64,000 nucleotides of DNA from Stictocephala bisonia (GCA_035578905.1 JAQJVL010000123.1:124001-188000), one strand, 5' to 3'. Positions 34,901-41,200 are shown, numbered from the stretch's first letter. Numbers and translations: made by a program. The notes: generated by a model from the letters alone, not told the origin.

Positions 34901-36491
34901 CCGATTTAACTGAGGTACTCGTCCCAAAAACTATTTTGTAATAAAAATTTTTGAAAATAATATAGTTTATTATTGTTCTGTAATGGCAAAATTTATGTAC
35001 TTGGATGGGTTTTTTCCCAACCAGCGCTGTTATGTTGCTTACTGTTACGTTGGTGGCGCAGTGCTGTAACCCAGCTACTTGGGGACAAAGTGTTTGGGAG
35101 ATTGTAGGCGATAGGTTCCATTCTCGGTTCTCTTAATACTGACACGGCGTCCGCTCAATGGTTGTCATCAACGTAGACACTACTAGAGAAGTCTGGAGTG
35201 GTCTGTGTTGAATGGTAGTCAAGGTTCGGATGTTGTGTAGGGAAGAGAACTGAGTCTGAGACCTGTCAGTTAGCTGAAAAATCAGACCAACACTACGTGG
35301 TTCGGATTCCACGTAAATCTGTAGGTCCCATAGTTGCCCTGGCTATTGGGCTATTAATAAATAGTCCTTTCTGAGCTAAGTCGAACTCAGATAGTAACAA
35401 TGACTACACTCGTTCATCTACACTCATCACACTCATTCACTCCTCATATTCGCCCATATCTCTACGATCGGCGTCTTAGAGATGAATAATGAATACCCTG
35501 TGAGTAAGCAGCATCACTTTTGTCAATGTGTTGAGTGTATGGTAGTTTAGGACATACCGCACTTGTAAAAAGGGGGAAATAACAATCGGGTGACTCATGC
35601 ACTCTTTTTCACTCTATTAGTATGTTGTATTAAAGGTTTTTATGTGTTACTTGATTGTGCAAGGCTTATTTATCACATTATTATATGCTAAGTATTTTAT
35701 AAGTTGGGTAAAAAAAACAAAATTTGTGACTGTACAGTACCGTAGTTTGTGTTTATTTATTCGTTGTACAATAAAGTAGGTTCTTGAAACTGTTAACTCT
35801 TTTCTACATGAATATTGTTTATATTCTATATATATTTATTTCTCATATTATTACATGCATATAATACACTAAATATTCTAATAATATAATATGATACATA
35901 TAAATTACATGACTATAGTGAATAGTCAAAACAGTTACATTAAGTATTTGCTCATAACTAAATGACAATTGGTTGTGAAACACTGAGCTTTATCCCATAG
36001 TCTTATTTTAAATCTTAGTAAGTACATTAAATCACTATGCTTTTATTTGTATAACTCTTATAAATATTGCAACAATCACAACTAAGTTAATATATTTTCC
36101 ATGATTTGGTGAATTAATTTATAAAAGTTATTTTATTATTATAAATACTAAAACATGACTTAATAGTTCAAAGATAGACATTTAAATTAAGTTTCAATGA
36201 TTGTGAATATCAACAGTGCAAAATATAACATTTGGTTTCTTTACAGATTCTCCAAATATTGCTCCATTAACAATATCCTCGTCAACTGAGGGAGAGTATA
36301 TATTTGTGTGGGTCGGTGTTGTGCTGCTGATCCTTTCTACAGTGTTAATCAGTGCATGTATGGTTAAAAGAAGTAGAAGAAATCGTAGAACTGATGAAGA
36401 CGATGAACTTGACATAAGATTTCTAGCTTCTGATGAAATGCTGGACTTTACTCTTTCAAGGCCGGACATATCAGAAGAGAGGACTTTATAA
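6498..36491 (+). CDS. Sushi-sushi-MAM-somatomedin B-mucin-TM receptor-like protein (9 exons, 5' partial)
   Basis: Joined exons are 6498-6677, 8278-8463, 10666-10836, 16456-16593, 18246-18367, 21346-21451, 24028-24183, 31761-33041 and 36247-36491. They give about 860 residues. Every junction has AG/GT borders and matching phase; most are phase 1, as is usual for shuffled extracellular modules, and one inside the MAM domain is phase 0. Domain order is CCP (4 Cys), CCP (4 Cys), MAM (4 Cys), somatomedin B (8 Cys), a long Ser/Thr-rich stalk, one TM helix and a short tail. Known families with these modules act in cell adhesion or ligand binding at the surface, so an adhesion or receptor role is inferred. 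The first exon(s) with a signal peptide were not identified and may lie upstream of the window. Polyadenylation signals AATAAA occur at 36769 and 36794. I do not recognise a named orthologue. Confidence 0.85.
6928..7792 (-). mobile_element. Internally deleted mariner element
   Basis: The ends match as inverted repeats flanked by TA. The left end begins CGAGGTGTGGCTAG and the right end, read on the other strand, begins CAAGATTTGGCTAA. At 865 bp it is shorter than the usual 1.3 kb. The - strand at about 7146-7391 keeps a transposase remnant with [15 protein letters not shown], the mariner region around the third catalytic Asp (here Glu follows Cys). Frames are broken. A 12-bp inverted repeat CAAACAGCTGGT lies near the right end (7681-7692 and 7710-7721). 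Confidence 0.85.
7909..7957. repeat. (AT)n microsatellite
   Basis: About 24 uninterrupted AT dinucleotides in the second intron. Confidence 0.95.
8278..8463 (+). CDS. Receptor gene exon: sushi/CCP domain 2
   Basis: 186-bp phase 1-1 exon with a second complete sushi domain. Cysteine contexts are [16 protein letters not shown] and LPIC, with the family Trp in AVWND. The donor is the weak-looking GTTGGT at 8464. A better-looking GTAATG four bases downstream would break the phase with the MAM exon, so I chose 8464. Confidence 0.85.
8464..9222. other. AT-rich intron, nothing recognised
   Basis: Intron between sushi exon 2 and the DUF4817-type element. No open frame or repeat stands out. Confidence 0.6.
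9223..10532 (-). mobile_element. Tc1/mariner-superfamily element with DUF4817-type transposase (inactive)
   Basis: 1310 bp flanked by TA, with inverted ends CAGGGTCC(A/G)GCAGAAA. The transposase is on the - strand. Near 10431 the frame begins with a helix-turn-helix segment ([20 protein letters not shown]), typical of the DUF4817 group. The region 9720-10007 keeps [23 protein letters not shown] and GVIGPYFF of the catalytic core. An in-frame TAG right after the start and several frameshifts make it a pseudogene. It sits in the intron before the MAM exons. Confidence 0.85.
9720..10431 (-). pseudogene. DUF4817-type transposase remnant
   Basis: N-terminal HTH motif near 10270-10431 and core motif [20 protein letters not shown] near 9830-9860 lie in different frames. 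The ATG at 10431 is followed two codons later by TAG. The family excises and inserts by a cut-and-paste DDE reaction; this copy cannot make the protein. Confidence 0.8.
10666..10836 (+). CDS. Receptor gene exon: MAM domain, part 1
   Basis: 171-bp phase 1-1 exon. It has the start of a MAM domain: [12 protein letters not shown], then DFNWKR and GPSFDHT, all hallmark MAM strings with the first two of four conserved cysteines. Its donor (GTAATT at 10837) lies inside the target-site duplication of the adjoining retrotransposon. Confidence 0.9.
10866..11843 (-). mobile_element. 5'-truncated non-LTR retrotransposon with RNase H
   Basis: The element reads on the - strand from a truncated 5' end at 11843 to a 3' tail of four ATCTA-type pentamers at 10866-10888. 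The C-terminal RNase H domain is largely intact: [27 protein letters not shown] and [16 protein letters not shown] Cys/His-containing tail follows ([10 protein letters not shown]). The open frame covers 10968 to about 11785, and an in-frame stop lies just upstream of YTDGS. The flanks carry a long target-site duplication (10832-10865 and 11844-11902). A second copy is at 52540-53129. Confidence 0.88.
10968..11785 (-). pseudogene. Retrotransposon RNase H and C-terminal fragment
   Basis: About 270 codons with the RNase H residues Asp (YTDGS), Glu (AEV), Asp (SDSQ) and a late Asp (NERAD). In these elements RNase H removes RNA from the cDNA hybrid. There is no reverse transcriptase or endonuclease part here, so this is a dead 3' stub despite its long open frame. 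Confidence 0.85.
11903..12639. other. AT-rich intron
   Basis: No coding or element signature seen. Confidence 0.6.
12640..12815. repeat. Single-arm copy of the foldback repeat family
   Basis: Contains GCCTGAGGAGAGTGCCAGTG, then GAAAATTTGTG and AAACTTGTCTTC.TAGGTAAGTT. These match in order the arms of the copies at 20657-21177 and 33120-33435. No facing arm is present here. Confidence 0.6.
12816..13490. other. AT-rich intron
   Basis: Nothing recognised beyond a short direct repeat TATTTGGATAGTTT near 13098 and 13120. Confidence 0.5.
13501..13558. promoter_or_regulatory. Two left subterminal palindromes, candidate transposase-binding sites
   Basis: GTCTCCGATCGGAGAC at 13501-13516 and GTCTCCCATCGGAGAC at 13543-13558. 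Position and symmetry suggest sites for a dimeric transposase; binding is inference. Confidence 0.6.
13535..15163 (+). CDS. piggyBac transposase, body intact but no start ATG
   Basis: About 540 codons open without interruption. It has an acidic N-terminal stretch ([16 protein letters not shown]), then the catalytic aspartates in [20 protein letters not shown] and [12 protein letters not shown]. The C-terminal Cys/His zinc-binding tail reads [10 protein letters not shown], then [19 protein letters not shown]. The family cuts and inserts at TTAA. The frame starts only with GTG inside a terminal palindrome; the first in-frame ATG is about 145 codons in (HMGTVK). An internal deletion seems to have removed the true start and fused the end region to codon ~20-40. 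Poly(A) signals AATAAA follow near 15198. Confidence 0.88.
   Translation: MRPSPIGDSHCGQNSDLDEAQLDAPIDPVVDEDDAIDDESNEEPDDVRFNYQWCPNTSGLRQISFTKTNELLVPVPGDNRPIDWFSLLLDDEILQEIVIASNEYAWQVFLSPNLTPKSRINKWKELTIEELKVFIGIVLHMGTVKLNRLSDYWKKHRMFNFGFVREQMSRDRFLIILRCLHFSRNDLQHQQQEPVDRLYKIRKLIDHFNSKMSSIYYPAKELSIDEGTVLWRGRLQFRQYIKGKRHKYGIKLYSLCEPEGLCIAFTVYSGKGGELSGKGHGIKVVDFLMQGKYDVGHSLFMDNYYNSIPMATHLLSNGTYCTGTLVSNRKYLPADVKAAKLKKGEKIERYAQGIMVGKWKDKRQVLYISTQFENDWTISTNRFGTPCEKPLPIVQYNAHMKGVDRNDQMMSYYSMEHKSLRWYKKIFIHLLQMTMINAFKLNEFVNYHGGRKMALYDFRLEVIDKLLPQQQPELPRPRQLAATRHVLSKPEVRDTKGDRNKRKRCRQCAKENKKTLTVFVCAQCPGEPGLCALACFDKWHTP
15273..15333. promoter_or_regulatory. Two right subterminal palindromes
   Basis: GTCTCCGAGCGGAGAC at 15273-15288 and GTCTCCTAACGGAGAC at 15318-15333. 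The outer six bases match the left-end motifs exactly; only the central four vary. Confidence 0.6.
15490..16455. other. AT-rich intron
   Basis: No gene or element recognised; a short GAGAGAGA tract near 16001. Confidence 0.55.
16456..16593 (+). CDS. Receptor gene exon: MAM domain, part 2
   Basis: 138-bp phase 1-1 exon after TTCTCTAG. It encodes [11 protein letters not shown], then ARLYSPVF and [10 protein letters not shown], the central MAM motifs with the third conserved cysteine. Confidence 0.9.
16594..18245. other. AT-rich intron
   Basis: Intron between MAM parts 2 and 3. Nothing recognised. Confidence 0.55.
18246..18367 (+). CDS. Receptor gene exon: MAM domain, part 3
   Basis: 122-bp exon, phase 1 in and phase 0 out. 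It encodes SLNVYLQ, then [12 protein letters not shown], matching the MAM strand with the family Trp. It ends FQ before GTAGCT. Confidence 0.85.
18368..19558. other. AT-rich intron
   Basis: Left part of the intron between MAM parts 3 and 4. Nothing recognised. Confidence 0.5.
19559..20240 (-). mobile_element. Penelope-like retroelement fragment with GIY-YIG domain
   Basis: On the - strand, about 20120-19957 encodes [16 protein letters not shown], then [15 protein letters not shown]. This is the Cys-containing GIY-YIG endonuclease motif typical of Penelope-like elements. The downstream end at 19559-19660 recurs in inverted orientation at 21186-21288. The reverse transcriptase part is absent. 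Confidence 0.7.
19957..20120 (-). pseudogene. GIY-YIG endonuclease fragment (Penelope-like)
   Basis: About 54 codons ending in TAA, with the Tyr (IYKI), Tyr-Tyr-Ile, Arg (TGRSF) and Glu-His (KEHI) positions of the GIY-YIG fold. The canonical Gly of 'YIGQT' is Arg here. In full elements this nuclease nicks the target for reverse transcription. Confidence 0.7.
20345..20552 (+). mobile_element. SINE 3' part (shared-tail family)
   Basis: Begins at a tRNA box-B-like GGTTCGGATTCC, then GTAGGTCCCTTAGTTGCC. It ends with CAATGACTACACTCGTTCAT and CTTGACAATCAGCGTCTTA. Other copies are at 34718-34850, 35310-35495, 46552-46795 and 51590-51862. Confidence 0.65.
20657..21177. repeat. Foldback element with long facing arms
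   Basis: Arms 20761-20863 and 21079-21177 pair over about 100 bp. Shared strings include ACAAATTTTCTGTACCACTG and CTTTCTTCAGGTGAGTGGAG with their complements. The centre has G-rich and C-rich tracts. A leader GGTTAAAGGGCACTAGGCC (20657) matches, in complement, the trailer of the 33-kb copy. Confidence 0.8.
21346..21451 (+). CDS. Receptor gene exon: MAM domain, part 4
   Basis: 106-bp exon, phase 0 in and phase 1 out, after TTTGTTGCAG and before GTAAGT. It encodes [20 protein letters not shown], the C-terminal MAM signature, and the last conserved cysteine (NDEC). Confidence 0.92.
21452..22424. other. Intron, nothing recognised
   Basis: AT-rich and slightly more complex than its neighbours, but without an element signature. 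Confidence 0.5.
22425..23751 (-). mobile_element. Full-length mariner element (inactive)
   Basis: 1327 bp flanked by TA, with inverted ends starting CAAGGTACGTCCAGAAAGTA and CGAGGTACGTCCAGAAAGTA. The matched ends extend about 30 bp. The - strand carries a nearly complete transposase with two in-frame stops. Confidence 0.95.
22524..23594 (-). pseudogene. mariner transposase with two in-frame stop codons
   Basis: The frame starts at an ATG near 23594 ([20 protein letters not shown]) and runs to 22524, the usual mariner length of about 350 codons. The helix-turn-helix part has [20 protein letters not shown] and [10 protein letters not shown]. Catalytic residues are Asp in TGDETWV, Asp in HDNARPHTA and Asp in [10 protein letters not shown], with 34 residues between the last two (DD34D). 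A TAA after MEFP (23286) and a TGA shortly after interrupt it with no frameshift, so decay is slight. Confidence 0.93.
24028..24183 (+). CDS. Receptor gene exon: somatomedin B domain
   Basis: 156-bp phase 1-1 exon with eight cysteines in somatomedin-B spacing: C-x3-C-x9-C-x-C-x3-C-x6-C-C-x6-C, including the CCPDY signature. It carries Asn-Thr-Thr and Asn-Asn-Thr sequons. In vitronectin and similar proteins this knot binds protein partners. Confidence 0.9.
24184..24595. other. AT-rich intron
   Basis: Nothing recognised between the SMB exon and the second piggyBac. Confidence 0.5.
24960..26856 (-). pseudogene. piggyBac transposase (PGBD type), frameshifted
   Basis: The start is [20 protein letters not shown] at 26856, with a long acidic, Pro-rich N-terminus. 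The body is split among 26856-26380, 26358-26101, 26198-25920 and 25930-25112, in different frames. Catalytic Asp contexts are [26 protein letters not shown] and [10 protein letters not shown]. The Cys-rich C-terminus ([21 protein letters not shown]) continues in another frame to about 24960. A perfect palindrome at 25721-25816 inserts about 16 foreign residues between the first and second catalytic Asp without closing the frame. Confidence 0.9.
25721..25816. repeat. Perfect 96-bp palindrome inside transposase
   Basis: 46-bp arms (25721-25766 and 25771-25816) with no mismatch and a 4-nt TCAG centre. The left arm begins AGGTTGAGTAACAAAGCAAT. One arm is the native sequence coding [16 protein letters not shown]; the other is its reverse complement. 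Confidence 0.97.
26941..30093 (+). mobile_element. hAT element, KIAA1586-like, nested in piggyBac
   Basis: 3153 bp with inverted ends CAGTGCTCGATTTC (26941-26954) and its complement (30080-30093). The flanks ACTAAAC and ACTAAAAC are a near 8-bp target duplication. One long transposase frame is intact. The left end also has a GGAACG/CGTTCC palindrome; the right end has G- and C-tracts at 29985-30045. Confidence 0.92.
27468..29675 (+). CDS. hAT transposase, KIAA1586-like, intact
   Basis: 735 codons from ATG to TAA. It has an N-terminal Cys/His zinc finger ([10 protein letters not shown] ... [11 protein letters not shown], residues about 95-155). The RNase H-like core has [13 protein letters not shown] (first catalytic Asp), [16 protein letters not shown] and [12 protein letters not shown]. 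The C-terminal hAT dimerisation block is [20 protein letters not shown], with [11 protein letters not shown] and a final Trp. The vertebrate relative annotated KIAA1586 is a domesticated member of this family. The full-length frame and matched ends suggest recent arrival and possible activity; that is inference. The frame is + strand, opposite to the host piggyBac gene. Confidence 0.9.
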   Translation: MNKKLTDFFLPSGDTKRLKRTIDCEDNLTQPSSTTLQLSTSTEKVTSSDSDEHHSKEQGQKVECNDNALPDCWTNFQKTEFCEKYDWLLIKNGKLGCSTCKEVGILSVKKKTGMKISKEWANVEIDSYGDTKQKKQTSLRKKIFDHKESAGHKAAAEILTESKDGKLEKTILRQNSHEKEITGKIFRTAYKVVKENQSFNNFETEVDLQELNGINMGRILHSDKACAKIALHISKEMKKTFVDEIIKNDTKLGLIIDESTSLSNKSSLIVYVRCSLPKTGMSGSTNVFLDLIELDGVTATAVFDSLMNCLRSNGISDVFLSNNLTSLTCDGAATMIGKHKGVATLFREKFPSVIVWHCANHRLELSVSDVIKSVSGVNRFKSFIDKLYVVYHASPKNSRELRSCATLLDTEILKIGRVLSTRWVASSFRSVSAVWTSYEALVQHFKEASNDPSRDSKDKSTFSGLLNKITETNFILDLGLMADALQELSELSEALQHRNADLNYANRKLLITVGLFEERKTVPGSYSTMAQEAVNNLSFFGVPLHTKEGRSDNQPLNPKIFYEALKTSIETRLLDDKDVELATTLEVMDTKTWPTKLPITFGENEMRKLASRFKLNERQLITGLREYIYSRELPESLNPVKQSIDSVAISSSECERGFSQMNLIITPLRSSLNIRTVSGLMFLKINGPPLRLFDPEKYVNSWLVSGHHSALAVKSKERSREGKYEENMMKFWSIF
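30396..31760. other. AT-rich intron
   Basis: No coding or element signature before the mucin-stalk exon. Confidence 0.55.
31761..33041 (+). CDS. Receptor gene exon: Ser/Thr-rich mucin-like stalk
   Basis: 1281-bp single exon (phase 1-1) after TTTTATAG. It encodes about 426 residues very rich in Thr, Ser, Lys and Pro with almost no cysteine and many N-x-S/T sequons. This composition suits an O-glycosylated extended stalk lifting the globular modules from the membrane. The donor GTAAGA at 33042 is chosen because phase 1 joins the TM exon; the frame stays open to 33178 inside an inverted repeat, which I do not count as coding. Confidence 0.85.
33120..33435. repeat. Foldback element next to the mucin exon
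   Basis: Arms 33120 to about 33255 and about 33270-33405 pair over about 130 bp. Strings such as AGATAGAGACACAATCAC, CAGTCACTAAAC and GGGCCACTGGCC recur with their complements. The trailer GGCCTAGTGCCC (33414) matches the leader of the 20.7-kb copy. It starts about 80 bp after the donor of the stalk exon. Confidence 0.85.
33436..34717. other. AT-rich intron
   Basis: Nothing recognised. Confidence 0.55.
34718..34850 (-). mobile_element. SINE tail fragment
   Basis: The - strand matches the shared SINE tail, from AATGACACTTTCTAAGGAATA to TTGATGATCGGCGTCTTA, followed by AATAAATAAA. Confidence 0.65.
34861..35300. mobile_element. Possible pogo/Tigger-type remnant
   Basis: Begins CAGTAGAACCTCAATATCC, resembling pogo/Tigger terminal repeats. 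No matching right end or transposase was found, so this is weak. Confidence 0.25.
35310..35495 (+). mobile_element. SINE 3' part (shared-tail family)
   Basis: GGTTCGGATTCC, GTAGGTCCCATAGTTGCC, then CAATGACTACACTCGTTCAT and ACGATCGGCGTCTTA. It closely matches the copy at 20345. Confidence 0.65.
35496..36246. other. AT-rich intron
   Basis: Nothing recognised before the last receptor exon. Confidence 0.55.
36247..36491 (+). CDS. Receptor gene last exon: TM helix and cytoplasmic tail
   Basis: Phase-1 acceptor TTTACAG. It encodes a short juxtamembrane Ser/Thr segment and a hydrophobic helix ([20 protein letters not shown]). A stop-transfer KRSRRNRR and an acidic tail DEDDELD follow, ending ERTL before TAA. 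The topology is type I. Confidence 0.88.
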
Positions 36492-36768
36492 AATCTACTT
36501 AAGTGGTCTTGCTGAGTTTAGTGTTTATCAGTATATCTTAATTGGAGTAAAATATATTCTTAGTGCCTCATTGATTTTATATTTTATACAAAGACATTGT
36601 AAAAATGTTGATTGGTTTAAATATGGTATGAGTTCATTCAAATTGAATGATGAAACACTGGAAATTAGAATTTGTTTAAATTCAAGTACTATTTTGTTTT
36701 GATCCTGCATCCTTTAAAAATTAGTGAATGTGGAATCAAATAACTAAGCAGAAATGGTATTCATTGTA

Positions 36769-36799
36769 AATAAAGGAATTTTTATTTGTTGATAATAAA
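36769..36799 (+). terminator. Receptor gene polyadenylation signals
   Basis: AATAAA at 36769-36774 and 36794-36799, about 280-300 bp after the stop codon. Confidence 0.6.
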
Positions 36800-37102
36800 G
36801 CCATTTATCTTATTCTTGTATATAATATGTGAAGCCAGTTTTTTGTCAACATAACTTCTCTTTATTTCTTGGCCAATTTTAACGTTTTAAGGGTCTGCCC
36901 CTATTCGAAGTTGTGCAATAAGGTCATAATTTTTCAATATTTTCACCCAAAGGGCACTGGAGGGCCCCAAAGTACATTTTTCGGCCATTGGGAAGAGACT
37001 TTAACTAATCAAAAAGTAACAGCTGTTCAAACGAAACAATTATGTTTATGATATTTTAACAGCTGTTGGAATGTAAATAACGATGTTCACAATATTGATA
37101 AG

Positions 37103-37161
<59 letters not shown>

Positions 37162-37980
37162 TATAGATCTTTCATTAGAGAGTAAGTTTGATCCAGTAAA
37201 AGTTTTGTTTGATATATAAATATAAAAAAGCTAATGCTTAGCTATCTGGGTGTCCGTAATCATCAGCTGTTAAATAAAATAAATGAAAACTTTTAAAATA
37301 TGCTAAGAAATAACATTGGTTGTTTATATTTATTCTAAAAATCGGTTGCAGCTCAATTGCAGTGTGCAAAGGTGCTCCTTAGTAATCTATATTTTTGATC
37401 CAAATATTGTTTACAGTTATTTGATCAATTATATATCAGTTTAATATTTACAGAAAATGTTATAAAAAATAGAAGCTTGCACTTCTTGCACTTCAACAAT
37501 AATCCAAATTTAATAGAAAACCCTCATGTAACTAAAATTTAATACAACTGGCTTGTCTAAAGCTGGTGGTAATGTTAATATTTGTGTCACGTTTTGGAAC
37601 TGTAACTAATATGGTTCTGGAGTTTTGGTTTTTTAAAATAAAAATTTTATAGCTAAGCGAGATAAGACACATCATCGTAAAAACTGTTTTGTTTATTTTC
37701 ATCCATTTAATGATTTACCAAAGTTTTCCCTTTCACTTTTCAGACTCTGTATATAGACTCTACTATATAGCAAAATATCACAGGAGTTTCTCTTCTTTTC
37801 GCATTCACTGTAAAGTTGCTTATTTATAATAATTATTATTTAAGCCACAAATACTAATTATAATGACATAAAAGTTGCAAATCATATATTTAGTAGTTTT
37901 AAAAGTTAGGAAACTAATAAAACAAAATTGGTATTTCTATAGATGTGAAATATAAATTGACATTAACTGTTGAATTACTT
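36800..37980. other. Convergent intergenic region
   Basis: Lies between the 3' ends of the receptor gene and channel A. It holds a (TA)n tract at 37106-37153 and the channel A poly(A) signal (complement of AATAAA) at 37692-37697. Confidence 0.6.
37106..37153. repeat. (AT)n microsatellite
   Basis: About 24 dinucleotides in the convergent intergenic region. Confidence 0.95.
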
Positions 37981-38220
37981 TTATGGTAAAAATTGAGTTG
38001 GTCCTTTCCAGTTGTTAACATTTATACGTTTGATTTTTTGTTTACTTAGCATTATCTGAGAAATTTGATGGTTCAGTTTGTCCTGATGGACTGGCGTGTG
38101 CATCAGGTTTTTACGATCAACCAATCTCCTAATAAAAAAGTAGTAGAAAAACTCTGCAATACTCAACAGACTTGCTCCAAGAAAGAATCCAATAGTTCCA
38201 CCCATAGAAACTGTAACAAA
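37981..38220 (-). CDS. Channel A last exon: TM2, pore and C-tail
   Basis: 240 bp including TAA. It encodes SMGGTIGFFLGASLLSIAEF, then FYYFFIRR: the GG..GLFLG.S.LS..E..YY signature of TM2 with the G-x-S selectivity filter. A 50-residue basic cytoplasmic tail follows. Confidence 0.92.
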   Translation of the reverse strand, partial: FVTVSMGGTIGFFLGASLLSIAEFFYYFFIRRLVDRKNLMHTPVHQDKLNHQISQIMLSKQKIKRINVNNWKGPTQFLP

Positions 38221-41200
38221 CAAAGTTTTTAATTATTATTAATACTATTGATATATAATACTATATATATATATTATTTTTAGCATATGACTCAAAATCA
38301 AGGGAATTGCAAGTAATTAACTCAATTTTCAACAGTTTTCAGATGTTGCTTTCAGATAAACTGGACTTGATCCACATCTAAACTTCAACGTCGGTACCTA
38401 TTTACTCATTCTTGAACATTAAGGCCTAGCGCACATGGGCGATTTTTCAGTTGGTGTGATGATTTAGTTGTGCAATTAAACAGTTGAGGTTAATAGCTAC
38501 AGGCGTACAGGGTCGACTAATTTATCATAGTTGAATGATGGATTTTGTGGAGTTAACATGTATTTGTACACTCAAGAACGACTTGCAAGAAGAAAAATAA
38601 ATAACTGAGTGCATCATATTGTTAGTAAAAGGTGGATAAGGCTTTGTGGATATTATTGCCGCCATGGTGGCTCAGTGAATAAGGCTTCGGACTGCAGAGG
38701 GTAAGGTCCAAGGTTCGAATCCCCACTGAGCCAACGGTCAGTACTTCACTCGTTGGATAATGTTGACACACAGGCTTGTAGGCCCATGTCAACTAGCGAG
38801 TGAAGTTAAAAAAAAGTACTAAATGGTAAATTTTATAAACTGTTTCAACAACTGAGGGACCATGAGTCGAATATTGTCAACTATTTTAGAATGAGCATTC
38901 AGAGCTTCCATGAGCTATTGACATATGTAGGGCCACGAATAACCCATATAAATACCAATACGCGACTGACTGTTCCATCTGAAGAAAGGCTAGCAGTAAC
39001 GTTAAGGTCAATATTTTGTGTTGCTTAATTAATTGTAGTTGGTCAAAACTCTTTTCTAAAATTAGCAGATTATATATACAGAGCGTTACAAAAGGTTGGG
39101 CTGGCTAAGCATTTTCATATTCTCTATGTGATTCTAAGCTAAAAATGAGGAATAATATTTTTTCAATTTCCGTTTTGTTAAGCAGCTAGACATCATTTTA
39201 TTGTTTCCATGAAACAATTTATATCTTTCTTGTTATCTTTAGGATTATTTATTACAATACTATTATTACAAAACTTTGTAAATAGGATGTCCATCCTGCA
39301 ATGAACATCTCGCAAAGCTAACTCCACAGTTTACTTTTAAATTTCTGTCTGAATACTCCTTCATCTTTGTTTTATACAGTGCATGCATATTTTCAAATTC
39401 ACTTATAAATAGACCGACGTCAAAATCAGTCATAATGGAGAAACAAATATAATCACAATACGCAAGCACAACACAACAAGCCAAGACGAGAAATGAACTG
39501 CAACCATAAAGTTAACCGTGAGCGCGGACATGTTGAATCCTGTGTGGTACAAATTAGTGAAGCAACTGTTGCGTTCCCTGTGCCCGTGAACAGATTTTTC
39601 CATCATGCAATTGTTTAGATGCAAGTGAGCGCACTCTCATATATCCCCGGGCTGAACAGATTTTTATAACTGTTTAGTGCTTAATCACCAAACTAAATAA
39701 TCGCCTGTGTGCGCTAGGCCTAATTTAATATAGATTTAAATAATTTAAATTTTTGTAAATAATTTTGTAACAATTATTTTGTTTACAATATGTTTACAAT
39801 TAGTTACAAATAATTGTAACTACTATTTTGTAACAATATTAAATTATTTAATATTGTTACAAAATAGTAGCTCCAAATGAATATTTTTTAAATGTAACCC
39901 CAGATGTTGTGAAGTGTTTTATTTCCAAAAGCCAATAGAGCAATTGTTTTGTAAAAATACAATTAAATGATCATTACTGAGGAAATTGGTGATTGTGATG
40001 CTGGGAGATTTGTGCAAGGATAGTCTGATGGTGAGAGATCGGTGCTAGGGATGTGTGATGATGAGATATTGGCCCTAGGATAGTGTGATGGTGAGATATT
40101 GGTGCTAGGGTAGTGTGATGGTGAGAGATTGGACCTAAGATTGTGTATAGGTGATATATTGGCTCTAGAGTAGTATGATGGTGAGAGATTGGAACTAGGG
40201 TAGTGGATGGTGAGATATTGGCTCTAGATTAGTGTAATGGTGAGATATTGGACCTAGGGTAGTGTGATGGTGAGAGACTGGTGCTAGGGTAATGTGATGG
40301 TGAGAGATCGGTGCTAGGGTTGTTTATAAGTGAGATATTGTTTCTAGGGTAGTGTGATGGTGAGAGATCGGTGCTAGGGTTGTGTATAGGTGAGATTTTG
40401 GCTCTAGGCTAGTGTGATGGTGAGATATTGGTGCTATGATGAGAGATCAGTGCTGGGTTGTGTATAAGTGAGATATTCGTTCTAGGATAGTGTGATGGTG
40501 AGATATTGTTGCTAGGGTAGTGATATGGTGAGATATTGGCTCTAGGGTAGTGTGATGGTGAGAGATTGGTGCAGTTAGTCTGTGCGCACAGCCAGTGATA
40601 GCTGGACATAAGTGAGGAGTGAGGAGGGGGCTCCTTTATGAAAACTTTAGCCTACTCAAACAATTGTCTTGAGGAAGTGTTAAATATCTATCAGTACTAT
40701 CAGCTAATGCGTATTATTGTAATGTTTGATATTAATATGGTTAGAAATAAAACAGCATACAGACTAACTGTTCAATCAGTACTGTAGAAATGTTTTTTAG
40801 ATTCTGGATGATCCTCTTATGGCAACTTTAACTCTTTTCCAATAAATATCATTCCATTAAACATGTGATCGCCTCACCAGTCACTCTCTTTACTGACATA
40901 ACTTTTACTGACATCTGATTTAGTAAAATGAGAAGAAGGTTACATTATTTATTGTTTGTCTGTTTGTGTTGTTTAATTTGAAAATAGTTGGACAGCTTTT
41001 TCATATACTAAATACTTGTATTGTGCATCAGAATTATGTGAGAAAAAAATATAAAATGGTACTCGTTTGAATAAGTTTACTTTTAGTTATTTTTGGTTGA
41101 ATGGATGGATTGCCAATTTGTATCTTATGTATTTGTTTTTTGATTTCTTTAAAATTTTTCCTTTCAATATTTTAAAGAAAATAAAAAAGGGAATTTTTCT

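Larger units (their letters stand above)
38423..39720. mobile_element. PIF/Harbinger element, degenerate, carrying a SINE
   Basis: 1298 bp with inverted ends GGCCTAGCGCACA and a TAA target duplication on both sides (38420-38422 and 39721-39723), the PIF/Harbinger pattern. It has a transposase remnant on + (38840-39028) and a MADF-like remnant on - (39266-39433), the two-gene layout of this superfamily. A SINE is inserted at about 38648-38820. Confidence 0.85.

Noticed and set aside
34861..35300. Complete pogo/Tigger element
   Set aside because: Only one terminus-like string was found; no second end and no transposase, so kept only as a weak remnant.
38665..38735. Functional tRNA gene
   Set aside because: The head is tRNA-like but continues into a SINE tail with poly(A), inside a Harbinger element.
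40409..40609. Frame with repeated 'NISPSHYPR' peptides
   Set aside because: Translation of the 30-bp minisatellite, not a gene.
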